Below, one piece after another: positions 17,048-24,859 of a stretch of 49,626 nt of DNA. This DNA comes from Paenimyroides marinum (GTDB lineage Bacteria; Bacteroidota; Bacteroidia; Flavobacteriales; Flavobacteriaceae), in NCBI RefSeq assembly GCF_900108395.1, contig NZ_FNXE01000025.1, positions 1-49,626 of the forward strand. Direction: 5' to 3'. The position numbers and the translations under genes were made by a program. Every line of letters starts with the position of its first letter. The first letter of the stretch is position 1. The notes below the pieces were generated by a model. The model had not been told where the DNA came from and did no database searches. It saw only the letters and a list, made by a program, of their open reading frames with translations.

Positions 17048-18517
17048 ATGGATACCCGCTTTTCAAGCAAACAAGCTTTATGGTTTACGCTGATCAACTA
17101 TTTTGGCGTGCTTATTGGCACGGTTTCCACGCTTTTTATCTATCCGTACGACAAAGATTTGCTGGGAATCATTCGTTTTATCGATGGTTTTGCACAGATA
17201 CTTTATCCCATTATGGTGCTGGGGGCATCTACCGCCTTGTTGAACTTTCAGCCAAAATTGAATGATTTACTGCAACGGAAATTATTTTCATACAGCCTTA
17301 TTTCTATTTTGGGGATGATTTTTTTCTCTGCCATTGGAGTAAGCATTGTTTATTGGTTTGATTGGCTTGAAAACAAACAATATTTTATTTATGGCTTTGT
17401 TATTGCTGTTTGCTTGGCGTATGTTGACTTGTTTAAACGACAAGCAACTAACCTTCAAAAATTAGCTGTACCTACGTTCTATGAAAAAGTAATTCCAAAA
17501 ATATTTTTGCCTTTAGTCTTTGTTTTGATACTGTATTACAATGTTTCTGAGACAAGAGGATTAATCTTTTATGCCTTATCATTTACACTAATGTTGATTT
17601 TGGTAGCGAGTTATTTATTTAGGCATTTTAAACCGGCGTACAGTTTGAATTTTACCGATTTATTCCATGAAATCTCTAAAAAACAATACTATCAGTACAG
17701 CTTGTATGCTTTTTGTGCCAGTTTAGGATCGTTTTTTGCCTTTAGGATTGATTCGGTAATGATTCCCCAGTTCATATCCAATACAGCAAATGGAGATTTT
17801 AATATAGGTGTAAACCTTGCCAATGCACTAATGATTCCTGCCACCGGCGTATTTGCCTTATACAGTCCGTTGATATCAGATTCGCTAAAAAAAAATGATT
17901 TATCGGTATTAAAAATCAAATATACCGAAGTTGCCAAAAACCTGTTTTTTATTGGTATAGTGCTTTACGGATGTGTGCTTTTAGGAATGCGTGGTTTGTT
18001 TGAACTGTTACCCACAGCAGATAAATTAGTTCCTGTTTTGCCGGTATTGTATATTTTGGGTGGAAATGTGGTACTGAATATGGCAACCGGTTTTAATACC
18101 GAAATTATTGCCTATTCAAAATTTTACCGTTTTAATTTAATAGCTATTTTATTATTAGCCCTTTTAAATATTGGGTTGAATTATTATGTTTTAACACAGA
18201 CAACCTTAGGTATAATTGGTGTGGCGTATGCATCGTTTTTTGCCATGCTGGCTTTTAATACCAGCAAAATGTGGTTTATTTATAAAAAGTTTGGCTTGCT
18301 GCCAATGAATAGTAATTATTTCAAAACCATTTTAAGCAGCGTTTTTTTATTGATGCTTTCATTTGTTTTGCCTTTATCTGTTTTTGGAAAGTTTGATTTT
18401 ATTACTCGTTGCAGTTTTTTTACCATTACCTTGTTTTTATTGATTTATAAAGCAGGCTGGGTGCCTGAATTAAATAAGAATATAGAAAAACTTAAAAATA
18501 AAATTTCTAAAGATTAA
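17048..18517 (+). CDS. Wzx/MOP-type polysaccharide flippase
   Basis: A polytopic membrane protein of 489 residues with roughly 12-14 hydrophobic segments, the size and layout of the oligosaccharide flippase (MOP superfamily) group. The N-terminus (FSSKQALWFTLINYFGVLIGTVSTLFIYP) is typical: in this family the first helix carries the conserved asparagine-glycine region. The middle has FRIDSVMIPQFISNTANGDFN, again a family pattern. It would move lipid-linked glycans across the inner membrane. It is divergent from the methyltransferase and GT2 genes, with its own -7 box. A polymerase or ligase gene is not seen here. Confidence 0.88.
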   Translation: MDTRFSSKQALWFTLINYFGVLIGTVSTLFIYPYDKDLLGIIRFIDGFAQILYPIMVLGASTALLNFQPKLNDLLQRKLFSYSLISILGMIFFSAIGVSIVYWFDWLENKQYFIYGFVIAVCLAYVDLFKRQATNLQKLAVPTFYEKVIPKIFLPLVFVLILYYNVSETRGLIFYALSFTLMLILVASYLFRHFKPAYSLNFTDLFHEISKKQYYQYSLYAFCASLGSFFAFRIDSVMIPQFISNTANGDFNIGVNLANALMIPATGVFALYSPLISDSLKKNDLSVLKIKYTEVAKNLFFIGIVLYGCVLLGMRGLFELLPTADKLVPVLPVLYILGGNVVLNMATGFNTEIIAYSKFYRFNLIAILLLALLNIGLNYYVLTQTTLGIIGVAYASFFAMLAFNTSKMWFIYKKFGLLPMNSNYFKTILSSVFLLMLSFVLPLSVFGKFDFITRCSFFTITLFLLIYKAGWVPELNKNIEKLKNKISKD

Positions 18518-18526
18518 AAAAAAGCA

Positions 18527-18534
18527 TATTTTTG
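18527..18534 (+). promoter_or_regulatory. -7 box of the small membrane protein gene
   Basis: TATTTTTG matches TAnnTTTG and ends 20 bp before the ATG at 18555, just after the flippase stop. Confidence 0.5.
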
Positions 18535-18554
18535 ATATTCTTAAAAATTGCATT

Positions 18555-18878
18555 ATGGATAACAAAACAGTTTCAATCGTTTCTTACATCACCATTATTG
18601 GGTGGTTAATTGCCTATTTAGTAGGAAAAGACAAGTTAGATGCTTTATCTAAATATCATTTGCGCCAATCATTAGGTTTAGCAATTGTGGTTTTTATTTT
18701 TGGTATTGTAATCAATATCTTAGTAGCCATTTCACCGTTTTTAGGAATGTTGGGTATTGTTAATATTGCATTTCTTATTTTGATGATTATAGGTATTATT
18801 AATGCCAACAATGCAGAAATGAAACCATTACCGGTAATAGGAAAATATTTTGAAGATAAATTTTCTTTTATAGGATAA
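18555..18878 (+). CDS. Small DUF4870/Tic20-like membrane protein
   Basis: A 107-residue membrane protein with three hydrophobic helices (about 5-22, 38-62 and 66-86). The sequence KYHLRQSLGLAIV, with a conserved H-x-x-Q-S/A pattern before the second helix, and the C-terminal NANNAEMKPLPVIGKY are typical of the DUF4870 family, which is related to the Tic20 fold. The molecular role of that family in bacteria is not established. It has its own -7 box and is followed by a terminator, so it is probably monocistronic. Confidence 0.82.
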   Translation: MDNKTVSIVSYITIIGWLIAYLVGKDKLDALSKYHLRQSLGLAIVVFIFGIVINILVAISPFLGMLGIVNIAFLILMIIGIINANNAEMKPLPVIGKYFEDKFSFIG

Positions 18879-18881
18879 TTC

Positions 18882-18911
18882 AAAAAGCTGTCTGTTAAGG
18901 CAGCTTTTTTA
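18882..18911 (+). terminator. Intrinsic terminator
   Basis: AAAAAGCTG (18882-18890) pairs with CAGCTTTTT (18901-18909); the stem extends by two pairs, one of them G-T, and a six-T tract lies within and after the right arm. Confidence 0.88.
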
Positions 18912-18996
18912 GTGCTATTTTATATAAATATGTTCCGTCGTTTGTAACAAATTTCCTAAATTCGTACCCACTATAAAAATATTCAAAACTATAAAT

Positions 18997-20190
18997 ATGT
19001 TTCGATTAAAATTAAAACCATTATTTGCGGCAGTATTAATTGCATTAGCAGCAACTTCAAATGCATCGGCACAAGATGATTTAATCAATAAAGTAAAATC
19101 AAATCAAAGTGCTAACAGTAAAGACCATTTTACATTTACCGATGTAATTAATTTAGAAAATACTTCTATTAAAGATCAAGGTTCATCGGGCACTTGCTGG
19201 AGTTATTCAGGAAACTCGTTCATTGAATCTGAAATGATCCGTATGGGTAAAAAACCGGTTGAGCTGGCACAAATCTTCACAGCACGTAATGCATACATCG
19301 AAAAAGGAAAAATGTATGTAAAAATGCACGGTGCGGTTACGTTGGGCGAAGGCGGTGCGTTTCACGATGTAATGAATATGTACAAAAAATACGGTACGGT
19401 TCCAAGAAGTGTTTATACCGGTTTACAGGAAGGACAAACACGTAACAATTTTTCTGAAATGTCTAAAATGACCGAATCTGTTTTAGCGGCGGTTATTAAA
19501 AATGATAAATTGTCTGAAAACTGGTTAAAAGCTTATACAGCTGTTATTGATACGTATTTAGGCGAAGCTCCGACAGAATTTATGTATGAGGGTAAAAAAT
19601 ATACGCCTAAAACGTTTGCAGACCAAGTGGTAGGAATTAATCCTGATGATTATGTAGAAATTTCTTCTTTCCAGGAATATCCTTGGTACACTAAATTCAC
19701 TTTATTAGTTCCTGATAACTGGGCGTTTGACCAGGTTTGGAATGTTAAACAAGACGAATTGGTTGAAATTGTTGACAATGCTTTAAAGAACGGATATACT
19801 GTTGCTTGGGGAGGAGATGTTTCTGAAAAAGGTTTTAGTTGGAAAAACGGTGTAGCTTACATTCCTGAAATTGATTTTACACAAATGACCGCAGAACAAA
19901 AGGCAGAGATGTTTAACGGACCAAAACCAGAGAAAAAGGTTACCGATGCGGATCGTCAAAAAGCGTTTGACAACTACGAAACAACCGATGACCACGGAAT
20001 GCACATTATAGGGATTGCTAAAGACCAAAACGGTAAAGAATACTACATTGTTAAAAACTCTTGGGGATTATCAAACGATTATAAAGGGTATATGTATATG
20101 ACTAAAGAATTTATGAAATACAAAGCAACCGATATTATGGTTCACAAAAACGCTTTACCAAAAAATATAGCTAAAAAATTAGCGATATAA
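18997..20190 (+). CDS. Exported C1 (bleomycin hydrolase-like) cysteine peptidase
   Basis: A 397-residue papain-fold peptidase with a Sec signal peptide (MFRLKLKPLFAAVLIALAAT...ASAQ, cleavage near 26). The active site is complete: oxyanion Gln 61 and nucleophile Cys 67 in KDQGSSGTCWSYS, His 336 in DDHGMHIIGIA, and Asn 354 in VKNSWG. Length and internal layout fit the aminopeptidase C / bleomycin hydrolase group (family C1B), but these are usually cytosolic in other bacteria, whereas this one is predicted to be exported. It is flanked by terminators on both sides, so it is monocistronic. A role in peptide turnover in the periplasm is inferred. Confidence 0.92.
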   Translation: MFRLKLKPLFAAVLIALAATSNASAQDDLINKVKSNQSANSKDHFTFTDVINLENTSIKDQGSSGTCWSYSGNSFIESEMIRMGKKPVELAQIFTARNAYIEKGKMYVKMHGAVTLGEGGAFHDVMNMYKKYGTVPRSVYTGLQEGQTRNNFSEMSKMTESVLAAVIKNDKLSENWLKAYTAVIDTYLGEAPTEFMYEGKKYTPKTFADQVVGINPDDYVEISSFQEYPWYTKFTLLVPDNWAFDQVWNVKQDELVEIVDNALKNGYTVAWGGDVSEKGFSWKNGVAYIPEIDFTQMTAEQKAEMFNGPKPEKKVTDADRQKAFDNYETTDDHGMHIIGIAKDQNGKEYYIVKNSWGLSNDYKGYMYMTKEFMKYKATDIMVHKNALPKNIAKKLAI

Positions 20191-20209
20191 AAACATAAAT
20201 ATTTTGTAA

Positions 20210-20238
20210 AGAGAGATGCCCTAAAGCATCTCTTTTTT
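20210..20238 (+). terminator. Intrinsic terminator of the C1 peptidase gene
   Basis: AGAGATGC (20212-20219) pairs with GCATCTCT (20226-20233) around a 6-nt loop, followed by a run of T to 20238 that continues into the next -7 box. Confidence 0.9.
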
Positions 20239-20245
20239 ATTTTTG
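20238..20245 (+). promoter_or_regulatory. -7 box of the MscS-like gene
   Basis: TATTTTTG matches TAnnTTTG and shares its first T with the upstream terminator's T-tract. It ends 15 bp before the ATG at 20261. Confidence 0.6.
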
Positions 20246-20260
20246 TAGAAAAACAAAGTT

Positions 20261-21205
20261 ATGTTAAAGGATTCATTAAACATAGTAAACGATACCTTGT
20301 CGCTGGCAGCAGAAAAAGAAGAAATTCTAAATGCTGCAAAGCCGGAAAATGTAAAAGAAGGAATAATAGAACGTATGGAATCATTTTCTGACATGGTAGA
20401 GAAAACTATTGTGAGATTTTTAGATGCTATACCAGCTATTGTTGCAGCTACCATCGGATTAATAGTAGGTTTGTTAATTATTAGGTTTTTGTTAAAAATA
20501 ATCCACAAACGTTTTGAAAAACGAAATGTAGACTTGTCTCTTAGAGATTTTTTAATGTCGATCATCAAGTTTATACTTTATGCTTTATTGCTTTTAACTA
20601 TTGCAGGAAATTTAGGTTTTAAAACCACAGCAATTTTAGGAGCATTATCTGGTTTAGTCCTGGCGGCAGGTTTAGCTTTACAAGGATCATTATCAAATTT
20701 TGCAGGCGGTGTCTTGATATTATTGTTTCGTCCGTTTGATGTAGGTGATTATATCGAAAATTCTGCGGGAACCGAAGGCACTGTTGAGAAAATAGACTTG
20801 CTTTACACGACATTAAATGCATCAAACGGTATCAAAATATTTAGTCCAAACGGAACATTAGCAAATTCTGTAATTCGTAATTTTTCAAAAATATCAAAAC
20901 GCAGAATAGAATTCTTTTTAACGGTTAGTTATGCCGATAATATTCAGAGTATACAACAGGTGATAGAAGATAAGTTAGCTGCCGATAAACGTGTGTTAAA
21001 AGAACCGAAACCGCAGATTTTTGTAAAAGAACTAGCTTCAAACGGAGTGGTTTTAACGATTCAGGTTTGGGCATCTAAAACCAATTACGGGTCATTAAAC
21101 TTTGAAATACAAGACGAAATTAAAAAAGCCATTTACGAAGGAGGGTTTAACAATCCTTTTGCGGCTACACCAATTCGGATAATTAACGAAACACCTGAGA
21201 AATAA
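20261..21205 (+). CDS. MscS-family mechanosensitive ion channel
   Basis: A 314-residue small-conductance mechanosensitive channel. After an N-terminal soluble helix, three membrane segments appear (about 48-72, 92-115 and 117-148). The pore-lining TM3 has the signature ILGALSGLVLAAGLALQGSLSNFAGGVLILL, with its Ala/Gly packing pattern, followed by FRPFDVGDYIE. The cytoplasmic beta and alpha/beta vestibule follows (GTVEKIDLLYTTL, FSPNGTLANSVIRNFS). Such channels release solutes under hypo-osmotic shock. The gene has its own promoter overlapping the previous terminator. Confidence 0.95.
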   Translation: MLKDSLNIVNDTLSLAAEKEEILNAAKPENVKEGIIERMESFSDMVEKTIVRFLDAIPAIVAATIGLIVGLLIIRFLLKIIHKRFEKRNVDLSLRDFLMSIIKFILYALLLLTIAGNLGFKTTAILGALSGLVLAAGLALQGSLSNFAGGVLILLFRPFDVGDYIENSAGTEGTVEKIDLLYTTLNASNGIKIFSPNGTLANSVIRNFSKISKRRIEFFLTVSYADNIQSIQQVIEDKLAADKRVLKEPKPQIFVKELASNGVVLTIQVWASKTNYGSLNFEIQDEIKKAIYEGGFNNPFAATPIRIINETPEK

Positions 21206-21210
21206 TAACT

Positions 21211-21245
21211 GTCCGAAAATATCTTGATAAAAAGAGTTTTCGGAC
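21211..21245. terminator. Long-loop hairpin between converging genes, candidate terminator
   Basis: GTCCGAAAA (21211-21219) and TTTTCGGAC (21237-21245) are perfect 9-base arms around a 17-nt loop, placed between the mscS-like stop and the stop of the opposite-strand HD gene. The T-tract after it is weak, so its role as terminator is uncertain. Confidence 0.5.
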
Positions 21246-21252
21246 GACATTT

Positions 21253-21897
21253 TTAAATTTTTCCTTCCCATTCGTTAAAAAACTGATTTAAAAAACCTTC
21301 CATATATTGGTGACGGTTTTCTGCCAGTTGTTTCCCGGTTTGGGTATTCATTAAGTCTTTTAAAAGCAATAATTTTTCGTAAAAGTGGTTAATGGTGGTG
21401 CCTTTATGATTTTTGTATTCTTCTTTGGTCATTTTTAATTTTGGTGGAATTTCAGGATTGTGTAAAGGGTTGTTTTTAAATCCACCATAATTAAACGTGC
21501 GTGCAATGCCAATAGCTCCAATAGCATCTAACCGGTCGGCATCTTGTACGATTTCTAATTCTTTTGAATGAAACGTTCTGTTGAAATTACCGCCTTTAAA
21601 CGAAATGTTTTCAATAATCAAAACCACGTGCTTTTTTACCTCTTCATCAATCCCTATGGAAGTCATCAACTCATAAGCCCTTTTAGGTCCAATAGTTTCA
21701 TCGCCGTTATGAAATTTACTATCGGCAATATCGTGTAGCAAAGCACCTAAAAGCACAATTTGTTCATTACCTTCTTCGGTTTTTAAAAGATTCAACGCAT
21801 TTTTATACACCCGTTCAATGTGAAACCAGTCGTGACCGGCTTCGGCGCCTTCTAATTCTTTTTTAACGAAAGTTATGGTTTGATCTATGTAATTCAT
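21253..21897 (-). CDS. HD-domain phosphohydrolase
   Basis: A 214-residue single-domain HD protein. The metal site pattern is clear: HDWFHIERVYKNA (His about 20), then LLGALLHDIADSKFHNG (HD near 54-55) and a distal Asp in VQDADRLDAIGAIGIART. This matches the YedJ/YpgQ-type group of small HD hydrolases; some members act on nucleotides, but the substrate here is not known. It is a stand-alone gene facing the mscS-like gene, and the GIY-YIG unit lies just upstream of its start. Confidence 0.88.
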   Translation of the reverse strand: MNYIDQTITFVKKELEGAEAGHDWFHIERVYKNALNLLKTEEGNEQIVLLGALLHDIADSKFHNGDETIGPKRAYELMTSIGIDEEVKKHVVLIIENISFKGGNFNRTFHSKELEIVQDADRLDAIGAIGIARTFNYGGFKNNPLHNPEIPPKLKMTKEEYKNHKGTTINHFYEKLLLLKDLMNTQTGKQLAENRHQYMEGFLNQFFNEWEGKI

Positions 21898-21953
21898 ATT
21901 TATTATTGGACTTTGATTTTTAATTTCAGATGCAATATATTAAACGACATGCT

Positions 21954-22335
21954 TGTCATACTGAACTTGTTTCAGTATCTCACAAGATACTAAGCGTTTC
22001 TAAAGTAGGATTCTTCAATTTTATTAGATTTAATTTCCATTCTTTTTTCCAATTTTTCAACTGTTTCTCTCTGGAAATTGCTTTATTAATATCTTCAAAC
22101 GTTTCATAATATATTAAAATCAGTTACATTGTATTTAGTTGTAAAAACAGAACCAATCTTATCATTATGCTCTGAAACTCTCTTGTTTAAATCATTTGTA
22201 ACTCCGATATAAAATGTTGTACGATATACATTAGCTAGTATATAAATGTAATATAGATTCATAAAACACACATTTATTATGCGACCCTGACCCGAGCTTG
22301 CGAACAGAACGAAGTTAAACAAGTTCAGAGTGACA
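21954..22335. mobile_element. Candidate 382-bp GIY-YIG unit with inverted-repeat ends
   Basis: The left end TGTCATACTGAACTTGTTT (21954-21972) recurs inverted at 22317-22335, with 17 of 19 bases identical. At the left end two overlapping hairpins are possible: ATACTGAA / TTCAGTAT (21958-21965, 21971-21978) and AGTATCT / AGATACT (21974-21980, 21985-21991), a REP-like layout. The only coding content is a frameshifted GIY-YIG nuclease gene on the minus strand. No clear target-site duplication is seen. The sequence differs from the surrounding intergenic DNA. That this unit moves is inference; the ends and the gene are seen directly. Confidence 0.6.
21980..22262 (-). pseudogene. GIY-YIG nuclease gene with a one-base frameshift
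   Basis: From the ATG at 22262 the frame reads MNLYYIYILANVYRTTFYIG, then VTNDLNKRVSEHNDK, a clear GIY-YIG domain with its conserved arginine. It then meets a stop near 22104. Removing one T from the TTTT run just before that point restores the frame as DLIYYETFEDINKAISREKQ, then LKNWKKEWKLNLI, the usual C-terminal half with the catalytic glutamate, ending at a TGA at 21980-21982. The intact protein would be about 94 residues, the family's normal length. Either the gene is broken, the run is a slippage site, or the sequence has an error. The last codons lie inside the left-end repeat. Confidence 0.8.
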
Positions 22336-22356
22336 CACGATTTACCAAAGATTAAA

Positions 22357-22380
22357 AAAGCCGATATTTCTATCGGCTTT
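22357..22380 (-). terminator. Intrinsic terminator of the desaturase gene
   Basis: AAAGCCGATA (22357-22366) and TATCGGCTTT (22371-22380) form a 10-bp stem with a 4-nt loop. On the minus strand it is followed by a T6 tract, right after the desaturase stop at 22384. Confidence 0.9.
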
Positions 22381-22383
22381 AAA

Positions 22384-23388
22384 TTATTTTACAATTGCTG
22401 GTGTTACCCATTTAAAAATATGTGATTCGTCTGAAATTTTCATACGGTCGGCTAATTTTGCCATACGGTCTGGTAATTTCATCAGATAATCGCGTGCTTT
22501 TTCGGCTTCATCGGTTAGGTTGTTGATTTTATCAATTTCCCAACGCTTAATCAGCTTGTTTAAAATATCTACATAATCCATAGAGGTATAAACGCCGATA
22601 CGTTGAGCCGATTCAGAAAAATGATGGAACGCATCGCCAATTGCACCGCCCGATTCACGGATTAAATTAGCCGGCATGGTAATTTTTTTCTTCATCATAT
22701 AATGAAAAGCTTTCATCATTTCTGACGGATCTACTTTAAAGATACGTTCAACAAATTCTGAATATGCGTGGTGGTGACGCATTTCGTCTCCGGCAATAAT
22801 TCTGCAAATTTTTGACAATTTGTGATCTCCGTATTTTTTTGCCAATTGTGCCACGCGGTTGTGTGAAACATACGTAGCCAATTCTTGAAAACTGGTAAAT
22901 ACAAAGTTTTTATAAGGATCGCGGTCGGTACCCGGATCAAAACCATCGTTAATTAAATGTTGTGTTGTAATTTCAACTTCGCGCATATTTATACGCCCCG
23001 ACAGGTACAAATATTTGTTTAACAAGTCACCATGACGGTTTTCTTCACCCGTCCACTGGCGGATCCATTTAGCCCATCCGTTTCCGTCTCCATCTTCACC
23101 TCCTCTTTGGTCAACACCTTCTACGTCCATTAGCCAAGATTCATACGTTGGTAAAGCTTCTTCGGTAATGGTGTCGCCTACTAAAACCACCCAGAAATCA
23201 TAAGGTAATTCTTTGGCATAAGCTTGTAGTTCACGAACGTCTTCTAAAAAATTTTCGCTGCGTGAATCGGGTAACATGTCAGAAGGCTGCCAGATCTTTT
23301 CTACAGGAATTAAATAATTCTGTACAAAAGTATCAATGTTCTTTTCCAGGAACTGCATTACTTCTAATCGTACATTTTGAATAGACAT
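22384..23388 (-). CDS. Acyl-ACP desaturase (diiron, ferritin-like)
   Basis: A 334-residue soluble desaturase that inserts a double bond into acyl-ACP using O2 and ferredoxin. The two diiron motifs are present: EENRHG (115-120) and DEMRHHHAY (201-209), each with an E/D-x-x-R-H pattern. Spacing and length match plant-type stearoyl-ACP desaturases and their bacterial homologues. The gene starts 33 bases after the stop of the plsC-like acyltransferase gene on the same strand, so unsaturated-chain synthesis and phospholipid acylation are probably co-expressed. A strong terminator follows it. Confidence 0.93.
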   Translation of the reverse strand: MSIQNVRLEVMQFLEKNIDTFVQNYLIPVEKIWQPSDMLPDSRSENFLEDVRELQAYAKELPYDFWVVLVGDTITEEALPTYESWLMDVEGVDQRGGEDGDGNGWAKWIRQWTGEENRHGDLLNKYLYLSGRINMREVEITTQHLINDGFDPGTDRDPYKNFVFTSFQELATYVSHNRVAQLAKKYGDHKLSKICRIIAGDEMRHHHAYSEFVERIFKVDPSEMMKAFHYMMKKKITMPANLIRESGGAIGDAFHHFSESAQRIGVYTSMDYVDILNKLIKRWEIDKINNLTDEAEKARDYLMKLPDRMAKLADRMKISDESHIFKWVTPAIVK

Positions 23389-23421
23389 CTTTTTTTATAT
23401 TTAAACAACTTTTAGTTGCGT

Positions 23422-24153
23422 TTATTTAATTGAAGAAACAATAACTTGTTCTGTTTTTTCGAATAACGTTTTAAAATCGTAATCAGAAACTTTCATTGCT
23501 TCGTGTACTTCTAAGGTAATGGTGCTTCCTAATCCCATTGGAAACATCCCGAATCGGAACATCTTCCACGAATTGTTAATGGTCAACGGAACAACGTATG
23601 CATCGGGAGCAAATTTACAAAGCATTTTTACACCGTTTTCAGAAAAACGTTTGGGTTTTCCGTTTTTTGATCGGGTTCCTTCCGGAAAAATAACTGCCGA
23701 TCTGTGGTGTTTTTGTATATATTCTCCTAAACCTTTAATTGTTGGCAGTGCTTGTTTTGGATCGTTTCTGTCAATTAAAACCGAACCACCGTGTTTTAAG
23801 TTGTACGATACACTTGGTATCCCTTTACCCAATTCTTTTTTACTTACAAATTTTGGATGTGTTGCCCGCAAAAACCATATAATCGATACAATATCAAACA
23901 TTGATTGGTGGTTTGATACATAAATAATGGGTTTGTCTAACGGCAACTTTTCGCGACCTTTTACTGAAAAGGTTGTACCTAAAATATTTGCACTGCGCAT
24001 TAAAAACCATTGTAAAACATCTACGCTTTTTTTATGTGCCTGATATCCAAACAAATTCAAACAAATCCATTGTATCGGATGAAAAAGTAATAAGCTCACG
24101 CTCAAGAACAAATAATATACAATACTTACAGGATAAGATAAGATTTTGTGCAC
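23422..24153 (-). CDS. plsC: PlsC-type 1-acylglycerol-3-phosphate acyltransferase
   Basis: Adds the second acyl chain to lysophosphatidic acid in phospholipid synthesis. The 243-residue form started at GTG 24153 has an N-terminal hydrophobic anchor (YPVSIVYYLFLSVSLLLFHP), then the acyltransferase motifs in order: VSNHQSMFDIV (NHxxxxD, motif I), GSVLIDRNDP (motif II), VIFPEGTRSKNG (motif III, FPEGT) and VVPLTINNSW (motif IV). An ATG at 24198 is in frame, but a -7 box (24171-24178, minus strand) lies between it and the protein, so the GTG start is more likely. Co-transcribed with the downstream desaturase gene. Confidence 0.88.
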   Translation of the reverse strand: MHKILSYPVSIVYYLFLSVSLLLFHPIQWICLNLFGYQAHKKSVDVLQWFLMRSANILGTTFSVKGREKLPLDKPIIYVSNHQSMFDIVSIIWFLRATHPKFVSKKELGKGIPSVSYNLKHGGSVLIDRNDPKQALPTIKGLGEYIQKHHRSAVIFPEGTRSKNGKPKRFSENGVKMLCKFAPDAYVVPLTINNSWKMFRFGMFPMGLGSTITLEVHEAMKVSDYDFKTLFEKTEQVIVSSIK

Positions 24154-24170
24154 TTTATGTAATTTATGTA

Positions 24171-24178
24171 CAAATATA
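24171..24178 (-). promoter_or_regulatory. -7 box of the plsC-desaturase operon
   Basis: On the minus strand TATATTTG matches TAnnTTTG. It lies 18 bp before the GTG at 24153 and just after the T-tract of the bacilliredoxin terminator. Confidence 0.55.
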
Positions 24179-24186
24179 CGACAAAT

Positions 24187-24217
24187 AAAAAAATCCACCG
24201 AGAAACAGTGGATTTTT
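24187..24217 (-). terminator. Intrinsic terminator of the bacilliredoxin gene
   Basis: AAATCCAC (24191-24198) pairs with GTGGATTT (24208-24215), with A/T extensions on both sides. On the minus strand the hairpin is followed by seven T, close to the stop at 24238. Confidence 0.9.
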
Positions 24218-24237
24218 CTATAAATTACATTAAAAGA

Positions 24238-24648
24238 TTAACAATGTTCGTTGTAGGCTTCTCTTAAATTTTCTGCAATGATTTCAGCCGGATGCCCTTC
24301 AATGTGATGGCGCTCTAACATGTGAACCAATTCTCCGTTTTTAAACAACGCCATAGAAGGTGATGACGGTGGAAAAGGAAACATTTTTTCACGTGCTGTA
24401 TTTACGGCATCTTTATCCACACCGGCAAAAACAGTTACAATGTTTGATGGCTTTTTAGAGTTGTTCAAGCTCATTACCGCTCCCGGACGTGCATTACGAG
24501 CCGCACAACCGCAAACAGAATTTACTACTACTAATGTTGTTCCTTCTTTAGCCAAAGCATCTTCTACTTCAGCCGATGTATGTAATGATTGAAAACCAGC
24601 CGAAGTCAATTCTGCTTCCATTGGTTTTACGATTTCTTCTGGGTACAT
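24238..24648 (-). CDS. BrxA/BrxB-family bacilliredoxin
   Basis: A 136-residue thioredoxin-fold protein of the DUF1094 / bacilliredoxin family. The active site VNSVCGCAARNARPG carries the family's CGC motif, and the conserved FPPSSPSMALFKNGELVHMLERH and final EHC match throughout. Bacilliredoxins remove bacillithiol from mixed disulfides; bacillithiol synthesis is known or predicted in several Bacteroidota, but no bsh gene is in this window. The start is the ATG at 24648 (MYPEEIVKPME, the usual N-terminus); an ATG two codons upstream is also possible. It has its own -7 box and terminator. Confidence 0.92.
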   Translation of the reverse strand: MYPEEIVKPMEAELTSAGFQSLHTSAEVEDALAKEGTTLVVVNSVCGCAARNARPGAVMSLNNSKKPSNIVTVFAGVDKDAVNTAREKMFPFPPSSPSMALFKNGELVHMLERHHIEGHPAEIIAENLREAYNEHC

Positions 24649-24672
24649 AATCAATTAAATTAAAAATTTCTA

Positions 24673-24680
24673 CAAATTTA
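24673..24680 (-). promoter_or_regulatory. -7 box of the bacilliredoxin gene
   Basis: On the minus strand TAAATTTG matches TAnnTTTG and lies 24 bp before the ATG at 24648. Confidence 0.5.
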
Positions 24681-24834
24681 ATGATTTTTAATTATACTTA
24701 AAAACGAACAAGACCTAAAGAAATGTTATTTGTTTGGCATTTCAACAAAATAAAAGGATAAGTAACAAGCCAATTCTGACAGTGTTTAAAAAACACAACC
24801 AACTATTAGACTTTCCTTATCAAAGATTTTTAAA

Positions 24835-24842
24835 TACATTTG
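24835..24842 (+). promoter_or_regulatory. -7 box of the LD-carboxypeptidase gene
   Basis: TACATTTG matches TAnnTTTG and ends 17 bp before the ATG at 24860. Upstream TTTCC at the -33 position is only a weak match. Confidence 0.5.
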
Positions 24843-24859
24843 TTGAAAAATAAATCACA

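Noticed and set aside
21940..22345. Target-site duplication flanking the GIY-YIG unit
   Set aside because: Short ACGA matches on both sides are not placed next to the repeat ends, so no duplication can be claimed.
24154..24198. ATG start at 24198 for PlsC
   Set aside because: The -7 box at 24171-24178 would lie inside the coding sequence, and the region is the terminator of the neighbouring gene.
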